Shown here: positions 38,716-40,071 of the stretch, piece by piece
Layout of the letters: each line of letters opens with the position of its first letter
Numbering within the stretch: position 1 is the first letter of the stretch
Origin: a virus
DNA length: 40,071 nt
IMG/VR virus record: IMGVR_UViG_3300049919_000183
Coordinates: 1-40,071 of that record
Direction: 5' to 3' (one strand)
Notes under the pieces: generated by a model
Told to the model about the DNA's origin: nothing
Database searches by the model: none
What the model saw: only the letters and a program-made list of their open reading frames with translations
Translations under genes and position numbers: made by a program

Positions 38716-40071
38716 ATGCAAATAAAACTTAGATCGTACCAAAAAGACGCTATTGATAAAATAGATGATGAGTTTCGCAAGGGAAACCGCAGAGGGATTC
38801 TATACTCTGCCACTGGATCTGGAAAAACTACAATGGCAAGTTGGATGATCAAAAGAGCGCAGGATTATAAATATCCAGTTCTTTTTGTCGTAAAGGGAAG
38901 AGAGTTGGTAAAGAATATATCTCAAACTTTAGATAGATACGGTATAGATCACAGCGTAGCAATGGCCGGACATTATAGATATAATCAGAAGAAAATAATT
39001 CAAATTGCTTCATCTGACACAATGAGGGCTAGAAAGTTATTTCCATTTAAAGAGCAAGAGCCATTAATATTTATAGATGAGTGTCATTTAGATTACAGTA
39101 AAATAATAGAAGAATATCCAGATGCATTTATTCTTGGATTGTCCGGAAGTCCACACTCAGATAACTCATGGGCACAGTTTGTAGTAAATCCAATACATGC
39201 GTTTGAAATTCGCGATCAAGGTTACTTAGTCCCAGAAAAAATATATTGCCCCCATTTAATTGATCTTTCTAATGTAAAAATAGTAGCCGGAGACTTTGAG
39301 AGAAAAGAAATAGATAAAGTAATGTCTGACTCTAAAATTGTAGGAGACATTGTATCGGACTGGCTTCAGTATGGACAGAGAAGGCCCACGTTATGTTATG
39401 CGGTTAGTGTCGAGCATTCTTTAAGATTAAAGCAGGAATTTTGCGACAGAGGAATACGTGCAATCCATGTTGATGCCGAAAGTAGCGAGCAGGAGAGAGA
39501 CTTTGCAAAGTCTGGATTAATTAGTGGTAAGGTTGAGGTGGTTTGCAATGTAAATTTACTAAGTACCGGATGGGATTGTGTGCAGGTAGGTTGCATTATA
39601 CACGCTAGACCAACATGGTCACTAATATGGCATCTTCAAACGATAGGCAGGGGGCTGAGGTCTGCACCAGGAAAAGAAAACTGCATCATCATAGACAGTG
39701 CCGGAAACGTCCACAGACATGGGATCCCCTACAGGATTAGAGAAATATCATTAGAAAAACCAGAAAAGCGCAAGTCAAAAAAAATGGATCAAAAAGTTTG
39801 TACTTGTGAAGAGTGTTTCTTTGTATTCGATCCAGAAGAAAATGAATCATGCCCTGAATGTGGGTGGGTAAAACCTAAGGTTGTTCGTGAAGTAAAAAGC
39901 GTAGCTGGGCAATTAACAGAGTACTTTGAGAGTGAAGAGGAAAGAAATAAAATGCTATTTGCAATGATGACAAAGGACTATCACTCATTGGAGTGGGTAA
40001 GAAAAAACAAAAGACCCAATGATGTTAACTGGACTTTTAGGAACCTTAAAAAGAAGTATCCACTAGAGATA
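38716..40071 (+). CDS. SF2 DEAD/DECH helicase with C-terminal zinc finger (partial, wraps to 2-181)
   Basis: Superfamily 2 helicase, 469 residues when the wrap is included. Motif I is ATGSGKTT (32-39), motif II is DECH (121-124), motif III is LSGSP (142-146), and motif VI is QTIGRGLRS. Near the end C364-x2-C367 and C379-x2-C382 form a zinc finger, with an extra Cys at 362. It unwinds DNA or remodels forks with the primase just upstream; its UvrB/RecG-type relatives work in replication restart or repair. AAGG stands six bases before the ATG. The window edge, not a mutation, cuts the gene. Confidence 0.92.
   Translation, partial: MQIKLRSYQKDAIDKIDDEFRKGNRRGILYSATGSGKTTMASWMIKRAQDYKYPVLFVVKGRELVKNISQTLDRYGIDHSVAMAGHYRYNQKKIIQIASSDTMRARKLFPFKEQEPLIFIDECHLDYSKIIEEYPDAFILGLSGSPHSDNSWAQFVVNPIHAFEIRDQGYLVPEKIYCPHLIDLSNVKIVAGDFERKEIDKVMSDSKIVGDIVSDWLQYGQRRPTLCYAVSVEHSLRLKQEFCDRGIRAIHVDAESSEQERDFAKSGLISGKVEVVCNVNLLSTGWDCVQVGCIIHARPTWSLIWHLQTIGRGLRSAPGKENCIIIDSAGNVHRHGIPYRIREISLEKPEKRKSKKMDQKVCTCEECFFVFDPEENESCPECGWVKPKVVREVKSVAGQLTEYFESEEERNKMLFAMMTKDYHSLEWVRKNKRPNDVNWTFRNLKKKYPLEI
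39945..40071. repeat. Terminal direct repeat, right copy
   Basis: Identical to bases 1-127. It lies wholly inside the helicase gene, whose reading frame continues in the left copy, supporting a circular map. Confidence 0.95.

Noticed and set aside
1-40071. CRISPR arrays, tRNA genes, rRNA and insertion sequences
   Set aside because: No regularly spaced repeats, cloverleaf-like sequences, rRNA segments or transposase motifs were seen while reading both strands; tRNAs could be missed by eye.
38716-40071. Helicase as a truncated gene
   Set aside because: The frame continues in the left-end copy of the repeat to a normal stop at 181, so the cut is only the window edge.

Overview
The window is an apparently complete, circularly assembled genome of a short-tailed (podovirus-type) double-stranded DNA phage. 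Bases 1-127 are repeated exactly at 39945-40071, and one helicase gene runs off the right end and finishes at the left end (38716-40071 continuing at 128-181). The unique genome is therefore about 39.94 kb. There is no tape measure, tail tube or sheath gene. There is a P22-sized portal, a scaffold, an HK97-type capsid candidate, an adaptor, a tail hub/nozzle and several large Ala/Gly/Gln-rich proteins of the kind that are ejected into the cell. The DNA is AT-rich, with AGA/ATA codons common. Several lipobox proteins and a peptidoglycan amidase point to a Gram-negative host. The secreted, Cys-rich, fibre-like protein gives me an impression of phages of Bdellovibrionota-like bacteria, but I cannot verify this.

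Layout. (1) 164-451: a divergent control region with a small Cro/Xre-like repressor gene on the minus strand and two face-to-face, nested sigma70-type promoters. (2) 452-4331, plus strand: a recombination and DNA-processing operon with a RecA-like/Sak4-like ATPase, a DUF669-like ssDNA-binding protein, a Cas4/RecB-like nuclease and a DnaQ-like exonuclease, interrupted by two HNH homing endonucleases. (3) 31418 down to 4290, minus strand: a late block of about 27 kb. It starts with a VRR-NUC nuclease, a TerS candidate and TerL, then portal, scaffold, capsid, a repeat protein, a secreted fibre-like protein, a lipoprotein, amidase, tail fibre, adaptor, hub and ejection proteins, and ends with a cluster of tiny membrane proteins, a Fis-like regulator, a phosphoesterase and an HExxH protein. 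(4) 31687-32256, minus: one orphan gene of unknown function. (5) 32620-36232, plus: a tightly coupled string of about 17 tiny unknown genes, several of them membrane or lipoproteins. (6) 36290 to the end and wrapping to 181, plus: a Prim-Pol/DUF3987 primase-helicase and an SF2 helicase.

How it fits together: the primase-helicase, SF2 helicase, ssDNA-binding protein and recombinase probably replicate the genome together with host DNA polymerase, since no phage polymerase is seen. The heptamer GTTGACA occurs at seven intergenic places. Six of these form the -35 box of a reasonably spaced promoter, and they cover every main transcription unit, so one repressor could control the whole genome. No integrase was found. 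The most unusual content is the set of short exported proteins with paired cysteines, the secreted 12-Cys fibre-like protein coupled to a 35-residue lipoprotein and the endolysin, and the microgene string with its hexanucleotide repeat.
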